Notes under the pieces: generated by a model
Told to the model about the DNA's origin: nothing
What the model saw: the letters and a program-made list of their open reading frames with translations, nothing else
Database searches by the model: none
Assembly: GCF_014274685.1 (NCBI RefSeq)
Contig: NZ_CP060393.1
Location: forward strand, 434,001-498,000
Direction of reading: 5' to 3'
Source: Edaphobacter sp. 4G125
GTDB lineage: Bacteria; Acidobacteriota; Terriglobia; Terriglobales; Acidobacteriaceae
Length of the DNA: 64,000 bases
Shown here: in pieces, positions 1 to 8,237 of the stretch
Layout: the number at the start of each line of letters is the position of its first letter
Position numbering within the stretch: the first letter of the stretch is position 1
Program-made: the position numbers and the translations under genes

Positions 1-1
1 G

Positions 2-142
2 CACTCATTGATCGTCGCGCGTATTGTTCAGCTCGGTGGGGTAGTCACGATGGCTGGTCTGGGTGGGTTCATGTTCATCATGTTCCGCAAAGACATCAAG
101 CTTGGCCGGGACCACGATTTGACGAAGAAAGAGAATGGATAA
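2..142 (+). CDS. C-terminal end of probable SCO-family copper chaperone (partial)
   Basis: Only the last 46 codons are visible, open from the window edge to a TAA at 140-142. They encode one hydrophobic segment followed by a basic, charged tail ending KKENG. The stop lies 9 bases before the ATG of oxidase subunit II, so it is the upstream member of the caa3 operon. In Acidobacteriota the gene in this place is often a SCO/SenC copper chaperone with an extra C-terminal membrane anchor, which delivers copper to the CuA site. The visible tail fits that shape but carries no catalytic motif, so the name rests on position and on a general resemblance. Another small membrane assembly factor is possible. 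Confidence 0.5.
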   Translation, partial: HSLIVARIVQLGGVVTMAGLGGFMFIMFRKDIKLGRDHDLTKKENG

Positions 143-151
143 AGGGTAACG

Positions 152-1195
152 ATGCATATCAGTCCCGTACTGTGGCAATTTCTGGTGAAGTGGCTCAACG
201 CTTCGGCGCTGTTCCCCCGCGAGGCGTCTACGATTGCGCCGTATACCGACGCGCTCTACTTCTTCCTTCTGCTGATCACGGTGGTGGGTCTTACGCTGGT
301 GGGAACGCTCGTCTTCGGCTTCTCGATCCGGTATCGTAAGGAACGCAATCCGGTCGCCACGCAGGTGGAAGGCTCCACGCTGCTCGAGGCTACCTGGACC
401 ATCATCCCTCTGGCGCTGTTTCTTATCGTCTTCGTCTGGGGCGCGCTGCTGTACTTCCGTATCTATAACCCGCCTACCAACGCGATGAACATCTACGTGG
501 TGGGTAAGCAGTGGATGTGGAAGGCTGAGCACCCGGGTGGTCAGCATGAGATCAATAATCTGCATGTTCCGATGGGTCAGCCCATCCAGCTGACGATGAT
601 CTCGCAGGACGTCTTCCACAGCTTCTCGATTCCCGACTTCCGCGTAAAGCGTGAGGTGATTCCGGGGCGCTATTCGACGGTGTGGTTTGAGGCGACAACG
701 CCTGGAACATACCACATCTTCTGCACGCAGTACTGCGGCACCAAGCACTCGGGCATGATTGGCGAGGTTACGGTGATGACGCCCGAGGACTATAAAAAGT
801 GGACGGAGAGCTCCACCAGTGGCATGTCGCTGGCACAGAATGGGGAGCGACTCTTCGCCAGCATGGGATGCAACTCCTGCCATACTGGAAACGCAGCTGC
901 GCGAGGTCCGGACCTCGCCGGAGTCTACGGATCGAAGCTACGTCTGGCGAACGGCTCCGAAGTTTTGGTCAATGAAGCTTATCTCCGCGATGCGATTCTT
1001 AATCCGTCGCAGCACGTAACCGCGGGCTATGCGCCCATTATGCCCACCTACCAGGGGCAGATCAGCGAAGAGGGCCTGATCGATCTGGTGGAGTATCTGA
1101 AGACCCTCAAGACGAACTACCGTGTGCAGCAGACGCTGACTACGTCGGAGTCTAACCAAGCGGCGCCGATGACGCCCGAGGCGGTGAAGCCATGA
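152..1195 (+). CDS. ctaC: Cytochrome c oxidase subunit II with fused cytochrome c (caa3 type)
   Basis: This 347-residue subunit accepts electrons and passes them through the CuA centre to subunit I. Two membrane helices lie at about residues 34-58 and 80-100. The cupredoxin domain follows with CuA ligands H156, C191, C195, H199 and M202. The usual glutamate between the cysteines is Q193; the ligand there is a backbone carbonyl, so the site should still form. A class I cytochrome c domain is fused behind it (CNSCH, C240-H244; probable axial Met near 297 in PIMPTY), which defines a caa3 enzyme that carries its own electron donor. The stop overlaps the next start by four bases (ATGA), implying coupled translation with subunit I. 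Confidence 0.96.
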   Translation: MHISPVLWQFLVKWLNASALFPREASTIAPYTDALYFFLLLITVVGLTLVGTLVFGFSIRYRKERNPVATQVEGSTLLEATWTIIPLALFLIVFVWGALLYFRIYNPPTNAMNIYVVGKQWMWKAEHPGGQHEINNLHVPMGQPIQLTMISQDVFHSFSIPDFRVKREVIPGRYSTVWFEATTPGTYHIFCTQYCGTKHSGMIGEVTVMTPEDYKKWTESSTSGMSLAQNGERLFASMGCNSCHTGNAAARGPDLAGVYGSKLRLANGSEVLVNEAYLRDAILNPSQHVTAGYAPIMPTYQGQISEEGLIDLVEYLKTLKTNYRVQQTLTTSESNQAAPMTPEAVKP

Positions 1196-2865
1196 GTGCT
1201 ACCAGTTCAACCATCGTCAACCTTCCAGATCAGCGGACGGCGACTATTCCGAAGAAGAATTATCTGAACGCGGAAGATGGCCTTCTCAGCTGGCTCCTTA
1301 CGGGCGACCATAAGCGTATCGCGATGCTTTACCTCATCTCGATTACGTTCTTCTTCTTCATCGGAGGAGCGTTTGCCGGCCTGATTCGCTTGGAGTTGTT
1401 GACTCCGCAGCCGGATCTCGTTGCATCGGACACTTACAATAAGCTCTTCTCGATGCACGGCATCATCATGGTTTTCTTGTTTCTGGTGCCTTCGGTTCCA
1501 GCAACACTCGGAAACTTTTTGATCCCGATCATGATCGGAGCTAAGGATCTTGCTTTTCCGAAGATCAATCTTCTGAGCTGGTATCTCTATCTGGTCGGCG
1601 GCATCATGACTCTGGCTGCGCTGGTTCTGGGCGGCGTGGATACCGGATGGACCTTCACGACTCCGCTGTCGACCCACTATCTGAATACTCACGTGGTGAC
1701 GGCTGGACTCGCGATCTTCGTCGCGGGATTCTCATCCATCTTTACCGGTCTGAACTTTATCGTGACCATTCATCGTATGCGGGCTCCGGGTATGACCTGG
1801 TTCCGAATGCCGCTATTCGTGTGGTCCAACTATGCGGCTTCGATCCTGATGGTATTGGGGACTCCGGTTCTGGCCATCACCCTGGTGCTCGTCGTTCTTG
1901 AGCGTACGATCCACATCGGCGTCTTCGATCCTTCGCTCGGTGGAGATCCACTGCTCTTCCAGCATTTGTTCTGGTTCTATTCGCACCCCGCTGTGTACAT
2001 CATGATTCTCCCGGGCATGGGTGTGATCTCCGAGATCATCCCCACCTTCAGCCGCAAACGGGTTTTCGGCTATACAGCCGTTGCATTCTCTTCGGTGGCG
2101 ATCGCGGTCTTCGGCTTCTTCGTCTGGGAACACCACATGTTCATCATGGGGGTTTCTAACTACTCGGCACTGGTCTTCTCGCTGCTGACCATGCTGGTGG
2201 CCGTTCCTTCCGCAATCAAGGTCTTCAACTGGTCCTTCACCCTGCAGAAGGGCTCGATCACCTTTGAGACCCCAATGCTCTACGCCTTCGCCTTCATCGG
2301 TCTGTTTACTATCGGCGGTCTTACGGGCGTCTTCCTCGGCTCACTCGGCATGGACATCCATCTCACCGAGACCTACTTCATCGTTGCTCACTTCCACTAC
2401 GTGATGGTGGGCGGTATGTTGATGGCCTTCCTCGGCGGAGTTCATTACTGGTGGCCGAAGATGACGGGTCGTATGTATCCCGAATCTCTCTCGAAGCTCT
2501 CAGCTGTCACGAGCTTCATTGGATTCAACCTGACCTTTATGCCCCAGTTCATCCTGGGTTATCTGGGAATGCCGCGCCGTTACCACGCGTATCCGCCGGA
2601 GTACCAGGTGCTGAATGTGCTCTCTACGGCAGGTGCAACCGTGCTCGGAATTGGGTTCCTGCTCCCGCTTATCTATCTGGCCTGGTCGCTCAAGTATGGT
2701 GCGATTGCAGGCAACAATCCCTGGCAGGCGACGGGCCTTGAGTGGCAGATTCAATCTCCGCCGTTGACTGAGAACTTCATTGAGACACCCGTTGTCGACT
2801 TCGAGGCATACGACTTCGAGTGGCTCGCGCGTAAGACGGAACAAGAGGTGACGACCGTTGGATAA
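1192..2865 (+). CDS. ctaD: Cytochrome c oxidase subunit I, YS-motif (A2-type) haem-copper oxidase
   Basis: This is the catalytic proton-pumping subunit that reduces oxygen to water, 557 residues with about twelve membrane helices. Haem ligands are H89 (SMHG), H400 and H402 (AHFHYV). CuB ligands are H265, H314 and H315, and Y269 is the tyrosine expected to cross-link to H265. Helix VI reads YSHPAVY (263-269) rather than GHPEVY, so the D-channel glutamate is absent and replaced by the Tyr-Ser pair typical of type A2 enzymes. The K-channel lysine is present as K343 in PSAIK. It overlaps subunit II by four bases and subunit III by eight, inside one operon. Confidence 0.97.
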   Translation: MSATSSTIVNLPDQRTATIPKKNYLNAEDGLLSWLLTGDHKRIAMLYLISITFFFFIGGAFAGLIRLELLTPQPDLVASDTYNKLFSMHGIIMVFLFLVPSVPATLGNFLIPIMIGAKDLAFPKINLLSWYLYLVGGIMTLAALVLGGVDTGWTFTTPLSTHYLNTHVVTAGLAIFVAGFSSIFTGLNFIVTIHRMRAPGMTWFRMPLFVWSNYAASILMVLGTPVLAITLVLVVLERTIHIGVFDPSLGGDPLLFQHLFWFYSHPAVYIMILPGMGVISEIIPTFSRKRVFGYTAVAFSSVAIAVFGFFVWEHHMFIMGVSNYSALVFSLLTMLVAVPSAIKVFNWSFTLQKGSITFETPMLYAFAFIGLFTIGGLTGVFLGSLGMDIHLTETYFIVAHFHYVMVGGMLMAFLGGVHYWWPKMTGRMYPESLSKLSAVTSFIGFNLTFMPQFILGYLGMPRRYHAYPPEYQVLNVLSTAGATVLGIGFLLPLIYLAWSLKYGAIAGNNPWQATGLEWQIQSPPLTENFIETPVVDFEAYDFEWLARKTEQEVTTVG

Positions 2866-3619
2866 CACGATCGTAGCAACGCATCATGATACGGCTGTAG
2901 AAGAGCACCACCACTCGCTGCCACAGCACCGGCATCACTTTGAGACGCAGGAGCAGCAGCGTGAGGCCGGAACCTTCGGCATGTGGCTCTTCCTGCTTAC
3001 GGAAATCATGTTCTTTGGTGGGTTGTTTTTCGCCTACCTACTCTACCGCAACTGGTACAACCCCGCCTTTGTGGTCGCGTCCAACCAGCTCAGCATTCCG
3101 TTAGGAACGGCGAATACAGCCATCCTGATTACCTCGGGCTTCTTTATGGCCCTCGGCGTATGGGCCGCGGAAGTTCGCAAGAAGGGCTTACTGGTGGTGA
3201 TGCTTCTGCTCACCACATTCTTTGGCCTGATCTTCCTTGGCGTCAAGTACGTGGAGTACGCGGAGAAGTTTGAGAAGCACCATGTTCCGGGCTCGAGCTT
3301 CGATATCTCGGAGTTCGTCAATCCTCCGCTGAACCCAAAGACGGGTAAGCCGATTGAAGAGCCACTCTCGCCGGACATGGCAAAGAAGACCCAGGTCTTC
3401 TTCTCGCTCTACTTCGCCATGACCGGTATGCACGCGCTGCACATGATCATTGGTATTGTGTTGCTCGGGTGGCTCACCTGGCGTGCGCAGCGGGGAGACT
3501 TCAGCTCGGGCTACGTCGCGCCTATTGAAAACTTCGGACTATATTGGCACTTCGTCGATATTGTCTGGATCTTCCTATTCCCACTGCTGTATCTCATCAA
3601 CCGGCATCCAGGCACGTAG
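2858..3619 (+). CDS. ctaE: Cytochrome c oxidase subunit III
   Basis: This is the 253-residue integral membrane subunit that stabilises the oxidase core. It shows the family pattern [18 protein letters not shown] near residues 38-55, a run of hydrophobic helices, and the C-terminal [14 protein letters not shown] signature. The histidine-rich N-terminus (residues 8-30) is common in caa3-type subunit III. The start is a TTG that overlaps the stop of subunit I by eight bases; an AGAGGTG ribosome-binding site sits seven bases before it. No in-frame ATG is available before the conserved first helix, so the TTG is the best start. Confidence 0.95.
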   Translation: MDNTIVATHHDTAVEEHHHSLPQHRHHFETQEQQREAGTFGMWLFLLTEIMFFGGLFFAYLLYRNWYNPAFVVASNQLSIPLGTANTAILITSGFFMALGVWAAEVRKKGLLVVMLLLTTFFGLIFLGVKYVEYAEKFEKHHVPGSSFDISEFVNPPLNPKTGKPIEEPLSPDMAKKTQVFFSLYFAMTGMHALHMIIGIVLLGWLTWRAQRGDFSSGYVAPIENFGLYWHFVDIVWIFLFPLLYLINRHPGT

Positions 3620-3640
3620 CCCTGTCGCAAGGAGAAGATC

Positions 3641-3979
3641 ATGTCGTCTCATTTTCATGACCCGGCCAACGTGACCAACCCGGAGCACGCTGAGCATCGC
3701 ATCGTTCAGCCGGGAACCTATATCGCTGTGTATATCGCTCTGCTGATCTTCACGGGCATTACCGTCGGAGCGGCATTTGTCGATCTGCACATCTTCAATC
3801 CGATCATCGCGGTTGCGATTGCCTGCATCAAGGCAGTGATCGTTATCCTCTTTTTCATGCATGTCATCTTTCAGTCCAAGCTGATCAAGATGACCGTCGC
3901 TGCCGGTTTCTTTACCTTCCTAATCCTCGTGGCCATGACCCTGACCGACTATCTGAGCCGCGCATGGGGACTCTGGTAA
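3641..3979 (+). CDS. Cytochrome c oxidase subunit IV family protein
   Basis: This 112-residue protein has three hydrophobic segments (about 28-50, 55-75 and 85-105), the size and topology of bacterial cytochrome oxidase subunit IV (caa3_CtaG/COX4-prokaryotic type). The segment KAVIVILFFMHV with its charged helix start is typical of that family. It is a small accessory subunit thought to help assembly of the CuB site. It lies 21 bases after subunit III with an AGGAGA ribosome-binding site and ends the operon, followed 26 bases later by a strong terminator. Confidence 0.9.
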   Translation: MSSHFHDPANVTNPEHAEHRIVQPGTYIAVYIALLIFTGITVGAAFVDLHIFNPIIAVAIACIKAVIVILFFMHVIFQSKLIKMTVAAGFFTFLILVAMTLTDYLSRAWGLW

Positions 3980-4005
3980 AGCACAAAGTTGTTTCAAACG
4001 ATAAG

Positions 4006-4030
4006 GCGGCCTTCGGGCCGCTATTTTTTT
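4006..4030 (+). terminator. Rho-independent terminator of the caa3 oxidase operon
   Basis: GCGGCC (4006-4011) and GGCCGC (4016-4021) form a perfect six-pair stem around a stable TTCG tetraloop, followed at once by TATTTTTTT. It lies 26 bases past the stop of subunit IV and faces the plus strand. Confidence 0.93.
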
Positions 4031-4082
4031 GTGATTCAGGAAACGCTGATGGTGGACATTACTTTTCCGAGATAGAGCAGTT

Positions 4083-5204
4083 TTAGCTTCGCCAGTGTAA
4101 CGTCACTGGGGCCAGGAGCGGATGATCTCCTGTTCCCTTCAAGCGTGCCTGCTTAAGCGCGAAATACCACTTTGCGGGTTTGTCGGCATCGTCGATGAGC
4201 ATCAGTCCAGGATGGAAGCGCAGCCCTTGGGCTTGCTCGATCATTGTCTGTTGGTCCTGGCGTACGAAGCGCGCACCGAAGAACCGTGCAATGGGAGTGA
4301 CAAACGGCACGTGATAAAAAACATTCCAGGCTGCGATAACGTCGATCCGACAGGTTGAAGCCGTCACAGGAGTAACCGTTGTCAGGCTCGAAAACCACTT
4401 TGCGCCCGCTCGGATCGTTTCATAACGGCGATTGGGAAGAACGAAATCAATCGTGGTCGTGATGGGCTCGCCATACACTCCGAGTAGTTTGTACGGAGCG
4501 GAATTTGCGCTGGGCGCGTGAGACGACATTCTGAAGCCAGCATTTCTCCCATGGTTTTCGCGGTCTTCCAGCGGTTCGAAATGCTTTTCCTTTTCATGGA
4601 TGCTGGCCTGGCTACGCCACCACCATGCCTGATGCACGAATGGGCCGTGCGCTGGATCCATCAGTCCGATAATGCCGTGATCCACATTGCACGGTAGATC
4701 AGCCACAAGATGCGCGCTGCGGTACTTTTCGGAGAACTTCGGAAGCTCTGGTACAGGTGGTAGTTCGTTCCCTGGGCCTCCCAGATTGCGGCCTGTGCCA
4801 GCTTCAGGAACGTACACCCAGGCATACCCATCCCGCTCTTCGCACGGATACGCTCCTGCATAGATCCTGCCCGGATCGATCGTATCGTGCCGTGTTAGCG
4901 AAGGGATCTCTGCACACTGGCCGGAGCAGGGTTCAAATTTCCAGCCATGGTACTTGCACTGCACGTGTTCACCGTCAAACCATCCTGCCGAGAGCGGAAT
5001 TCCACGATGCGGACAGAGGTCGCGCATACAGAACAGTCGCCCGTCGCGCTTGCGGCCCAGTACCAGCGGAATGCCCAGCAGGAGCGCCTGCGTCATTTTG
5101 CCAACACGCAGATCCTGCGAACGCAGCGCAGGATACCAGTCACCGAAGATCAGTTCGGCTGGTGGCCCAGGCATCGAGATTGCAGGCGGAACAAGATCGT
5201 GCAT
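4083..5204 (-). CDS. Rieske (2Fe-2S) non-haem iron oxygenase, alpha-subunit-like
   Basis: This 373-residue protein combines an N-terminal Rieske domain with a C-terminal catalytic domain, as in ring-hydroxylating or O-demethylating oxygenases. Cluster ligands are C64-H66 (CPH) and C83-H86 (CKYH). A probable mononuclear iron site is N173 with D183, H186 and H191 in the DPAHGPFVH segment. The substrate cannot be read; the single-protein layout without an adjacent beta subunit, ferredoxin or reductase resembles the PaO/VanA side of the family. The open frame runs further upstream to 5666, but the start at 5204 gives the normal Rieske N-terminus and avoids overlap with the divergent glycosyltransferase. 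It is unrelated in function to the neighbouring oxidase operon. Confidence 0.88.
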   Translation of the reverse strand: MHDLVPPAISMPGPPAELIFGDWYPALRSQDLRVGKMTQALLLGIPLVLGRKRDGRLFCMRDLCPHRGIPLSAGWFDGEHVQCKYHGWKFEPCSGQCAEIPSLTRHDTIDPGRIYAGAYPCEERDGYAWVYVPEAGTGRNLGGPGNELPPVPELPKFSEKYRSAHLVADLPCNVDHGIIGLMDPAHGPFVHQAWWWRSQASIHEKEKHFEPLEDRENHGRNAGFRMSSHAPSANSAPYKLLGVYGEPITTTIDFVLPNRRYETIRAGAKWFSSLTTVTPVTASTCRIDVIAAWNVFYHVPFVTPIARFFGARFVRQDQQTMIEQAQGLRFHPGLMLIDDADKPAKWYFALKQARLKGTGDHPLLAPVTLHWRS

Positions 5205-5315
5205 TGCTATCAGCCTGAGTCTACACAAAGATAGCCACGGATTTTCGCAGAACCTGCGGAGAATGCAGAGGCTTAACAAGATTCCAGAATCGCTGGTGAC
5301 CGATACACTGGTTTC

Positions 5316-7295
5316 GTGCCCATCGAGCTCACGCCGGTCAAACGTAACCGCCTTATTCTGCTCGTGCTGTGGTTTGTCTTTTATTCGAGCTTTACACTGC
5401 TCACTCCGCCCTTGCTGGACGATGCCGACTCCGTGCACGCCGAGGTGGCACGCGAGATGCTTGTCCGTCACGATTGGACTACGCTCTACGCCAATGGCAT
5501 CCGTTACCTCGAGAAAGCACCTTTGCTTTATTGGTCGATGGCGACGAGTTTCAAGGTCTTTGGTGTCGGAACCGCAGCGGCGCGGATTCCGTTGGCATTG
5601 ACGGTTCTCGCACTTGTTTTCGCACTCGAGGCCTTTGCGCGACGTGCGTTCAGCAATGTGGAGCAAGCAAATACCGGGCCGCGAGCCGGTCTGTACGCCG
5701 GTCTTATCCTTCTCTCCAGCTTCGGAATCTTTATCTTCACCCGCATCACGATTCCCGACGCGATGGTTTGCCTTTGGCAGACACTTGCTATCTTCTGCTT
5801 CTGGGTAACGGAGCAGGAAAAGCAGCCGAGCCGCCTGCCTTGTTTTGGATTTGCCGTTTGCTGCGCCCTCAACGTCCTCACCAAAGGACTCATCGGCATC
5901 GTCTTTCCCGTCGGAATCATCGCCGCGTATCTTATCCTTACCCGCGGAGTCCGTGGCGCCATCGCTCGTATCCTACGTTGCCATCCATTTACAAGCGCAG
6001 CAATTTTCTTCGCAATCGCGGCTCCCTGGCACATCCTCATCGGGCTGGCTAATCCCACTCAGGGCGACCCCGGCAGCATCACTTTTCACAACGGTCACTG
6101 GATCGTTCCGCAACCAACGAATGGGAATGTTCATGGCTGGACCTGGTTTTACTTCGTCAATGAGCATCTCCTGCGTTATCTGAACCTGCGCGTCCCTCGT
6201 GACTACGACACGGTTCCGTTGCTGCTCTTTTGGGGGCTGATCCTCATCTGGCTGATGCCCTGGAGTGCCTTCCTGTTTCATTCCCTCACGCAGATCGAAG
6301 CTCGGGCAGCGCTTGCTGCTTCACCTCTCTTGTCACAGTGGAACTGGCTGCAACGCAAGCTTAATCCGGATTCGCATGAGGTCTCTCTTACGCCGCAGGA
6401 ACGCACCCTGCTGCTACTCGGAATCTGGGCTGCACTGCCGCTGCTCTTCTTCTCCTTCTCTACGCGACAGGAGTATTATGTGCTGCCTTCGCTGCCCGCG
6501 CTCGTGCTTCTGATTGCTTCCTGGCTTACCAGCGAAGTCGACGAGGCTGAATCCTTTTCTGTCCCTGATCGCAAAGTCAAGGCTGGTCAACGGATTGCTT
6601 TGGTCCTGCTGATGTTCGGGTCGGTCATCGCTCTCGCCGCGCTCTTCTTCATCATGAAGACGCAGCCTCCGGATCCCAATACCGATCTGGCCAGTCTTCT
6701 CCAGCAGAACCCAGGCGAATACGCTCTCTCCTTCGGTCATTTTCTAGACCTTAATGGCAAAGCCATGGGGGCCTTCCGCACACCGCTCGGTATGACTGCA
6801 TTCTTTCTCTTCGGAGGAACGCTTGCGGCCTTCCTGTTGCGCCGATCCTATCGTCCTCATCTGGGAAATCTCTGGCTCGCGGGAGGAGCCTTCGGATTCC
6901 TGTTGGCCGCACATCTTGGGCTCCAGATCTTCTCGCCGGTCTTGACCTCAAAGCAACTTGCCGACGCTATCGCTCCGCAACTCAAACCAGACGACCTTCT
7001 AATCATTCACGGTGAATATGAAGCAGGCAGTACCCTTGGCTTCTATCTTCAAAGAAACGATATCCATATCTTCGAAGGCCGCAGCTCGAATCTCTGGTAC
7101 GGAAGCTTCTTCCCCGATGCTCCTCGCATCTTTGAGAACGAAGCCTCCCTCAACCTCCAGTGGACAGGGCCGCAGCGGGTTTTCCTGTGGCAGGACGTAA
7201 GCCAGCCGCTTCCAAAGCTGCGTGGCCGAAGTTACCTTGTCCTGCAAAGTGGAGGCAAAGAGCTTCTAAGCAATCGGCCCTTTTTATTTCAATGA
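5316..7295 (+). CDS. ArnT/PMT-like GT-C glycosyltransferase
   Basis: This is a 659-residue polytopic membrane protein. The first periplasmic loop carries the acidic DDADSVHAE motif (residues 35-43) and YLEKAPLLYW (64-73), the arrangement of GT39/GT83 enzymes that use polyprenyl-phosphate sugars. About eleven hydrophobic helices are followed by a soluble C-terminal domain (about 540-659). The likely job is transfer of a sugar from a lipid carrier to lipid A, a protein or another envelope acceptor; donor and acceptor are unknown. The start is a GTG giving MPIELTPVKR. The gene is divergent from the Rieske oxygenase and ends at a strong hairpin shared with the rnpB 3' end. Confidence 0.85.
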   Translation: MPIELTPVKRNRLILLVLWFVFYSSFTLLTPPLLDDADSVHAEVAREMLVRHDWTTLYANGIRYLEKAPLLYWSMATSFKVFGVGTAAARIPLALTVLALVFALEAFARRAFSNVEQANTGPRAGLYAGLILLSSFGIFIFTRITIPDAMVCLWQTLAIFCFWVTEQEKQPSRLPCFGFAVCCALNVLTKGLIGIVFPVGIIAAYLILTRGVRGAIARILRCHPFTSAAIFFAIAAPWHILIGLANPTQGDPGSITFHNGHWIVPQPTNGNVHGWTWFYFVNEHLLRYLNLRVPRDYDTVPLLLFWGLILIWLMPWSAFLFHSLTQIEARAALAASPLLSQWNWLQRKLNPDSHEVSLTPQERTLLLLGIWAALPLLFFSFSTRQEYYVLPSLPALVLLIASWLTSEVDEAESFSVPDRKVKAGQRIALVLLMFGSVIALAALFFIMKTQPPDPNTDLASLLQQNPGEYALSFGHFLDLNGKAMGAFRTPLGMTAFFLFGGTLAAFLLRRSYRPHLGNLWLAGGAFGFLLAAHLGLQIFSPVLTSKQLADAIAPQLKPDDLLIIHGEYEAGSTLGFYLQRNDIHIFEGRSSNLWYGSFFPDAPRIFENEASLNLQWTGPQRVFLWQDVSQPLPKLRGRSYLVLQSGGKELLSNRPFLFQ

Positions 7296-7300
7296 GTGAT

Positions 7301-7339
7301 GGCCCCGGAATCGTATTTGCGATTCGCGGGGCCATTTTT
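7301..7339 (+). terminator. Rho-independent terminator after the GT-C gene
   Basis: GGCCCCG plus GAATCG (7301-7313) pairs with CGATTC plus CGGGGCC (about 7319-7333), leaving one bulged G and a short TATTTG loop, followed by ATTTTT. The T-run is only on the plus strand, so it serves the glycosyltransferase; the minus-strand rnpB transcript ends just beside it. Confidence 0.88.
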
Positions 7340-7769
7340 CTGCAGACGGCTCGTAAGCCGAATTCTGTTCTAGATGATCATTCCTCTAGGCGACGCATTA
7401 CTGCGGCGCTCCAGCAACCTACCCGCAGGTTTCGGAGCCCTTTCGGGCCTCTTCGCCTGAGCGTACCGGGCCGATACGCCTCCGCCGCCTGAAGAGAAGC
7501 GACGAAGTCCCTGCCTATTTGGTCTTGCTCCGTGTGGGGTTTACATTGCCGCGTCTGTTACCAGCCGCGCGGTGCGCTCTTACCGCACCTTTTCACCCTT
7601 ACCCCGATCTTGCGATCGTGGCGGTATGTTCTCTGTTGCACTGGCCGTCCAGATGGCTTGAACCATCCGTCCCGGACGTTATCCGGCACACTGCCCTTCG
7701 GAGTTCGGACTTTCCTCTCCCGGCAGATCATTCGACCTGCTCGGCAGCGATCATCCGGCCGCCTGCAGG
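7340..7769 (-). ncRNA. rnpB: RNase P RNA, bacterial type A
   Basis: Read on the minus strand the segment has all universal RNase P RNA blocks: GAGGAAAGTCCGAAC near the 5' end (complement of 7700-7717), GGTAAGGGTGAAAAGGTGC, the ACAGAGAACATACCGCC block, and the 3' end GAATTCGGCTTACGAGCC. Helix P1 closes perfectly: the complement of 7759-7768 pairs with the complement of 7340-7349 over ten positions with one G-T pair, which fixes both ends within a few bases. The RNA is the ribozyme that trims tRNA 5' leaders. It lies between two plus-strand genes; short reading frames inside it are not genes. Confidence 0.97.
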
Positions 7770-7820
7770 TTCTAGTTTAGCAGGCGCCGGGATTGAGAAG
7801 CGCCGTTTGTCACAAGTGTC

Positions 7821-7849
7821 TTGACAAGTAAGAAGTGAACGAATATTTT
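7821..7849 (+). promoter_or_regulatory. Sigma-70 promoter of the padR-permease operon
   Basis: A consensus -35 TTGACA (7821-7826) is separated by exactly 17 bases from TATTTT (7844-7849). Transcription would begin near 7856, 20 bases before the padR start. Confidence 0.82.
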
Positions 7850-7851
7850 TC

Positions 7852-7868
7852 CCCTAAATCAATTAGGG
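7852..7868 (+). promoter_or_regulatory. Inverted repeat at the transcription start, candidate PadR operator
   Basis: CCCTAA (7852-7857) and TTAGGG (7863-7868) form a perfect six-base inverted repeat with a five-base centre, three bases after the -10 box. The right arm also supplies the AGGG ribosome-binding site of padR. A repressor bound here would block both initiation and translation, fitting negative autoregulation by PadR. Confidence 0.6.
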
Positions 7869-7875
7869 AAGATAC

Positions 7876-8223
7876 ATGACAACGCGAGATGAAAATACGG
7901 ACTCCGGAGCGCTGCTGCAGGGAACGCTGGAGATGCTCATTCTGAAGGCGTTACTTCGTGGGCCACAGCACGGGTATGCCGTAGCCGAGTGGATTCATCA
8001 GACTTCACAGCAACTGCTGCGTGTTGAAGAAGGTGCGCTGTATCCAGCGTTGCATCGGCTGGAACTACGCGGATTGCTACAGGCTGAATGGGGAGCGTCC
8101 GAGAACAATCGGCGAGCTAAGTTCTACCAGTTGACGGCTGAGGGGAAGAAGCGACTCAATGCCGAAACGCAGCGCTGGGCGCGGCTCTCCGCCGCCGTGG
8201 CGTTTGTAATGCAGGCTTCGTAG
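7876..8223 (+). CDS. PadR family transcriptional regulator
   Basis: This 115-residue regulator is almost entirely the PadR winged helix: GTLEMLILKALLRGPQHGYAVAEWI in helices 1-3 (about 16-41), then EGALYPALHRLELRGLL, the hallmark recognition region with the wing, and a short C-terminal helix. PadR proteins usually repress an adjacent transport or detoxification gene and release on ligand binding. It stands 14 bases before the large permease gene and shares its promoter. This PadR-plus-ADOP arrangement is recurrent in Acidobacteriota. The ligand is unknown. Confidence 0.94.
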   Translation: MTTRDENTDSGALLQGTLEMLILKALLRGPQHGYAVAEWIHQTSQQLLRVEEGALYPALHRLELRGLLQAEWGASENNRRAKFYQLTAEGKKRLNAETQRWARLSAAVAFVMQAS

Positions 8224-8237
8224 GGAGAGGGGCACGT

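Noticed and set aside
5..883. A 292-codon minus-strand frame at the start of the window
   Set aside because: It overlaps the SCO-like end and oxidase subunit II; low-complexity shadow composition.
7519..7824. Short plus-strand frames in the rnpB region
   Set aside because: The segment folds and matches RNase P RNA in every conserved block, so these frames are not genes.
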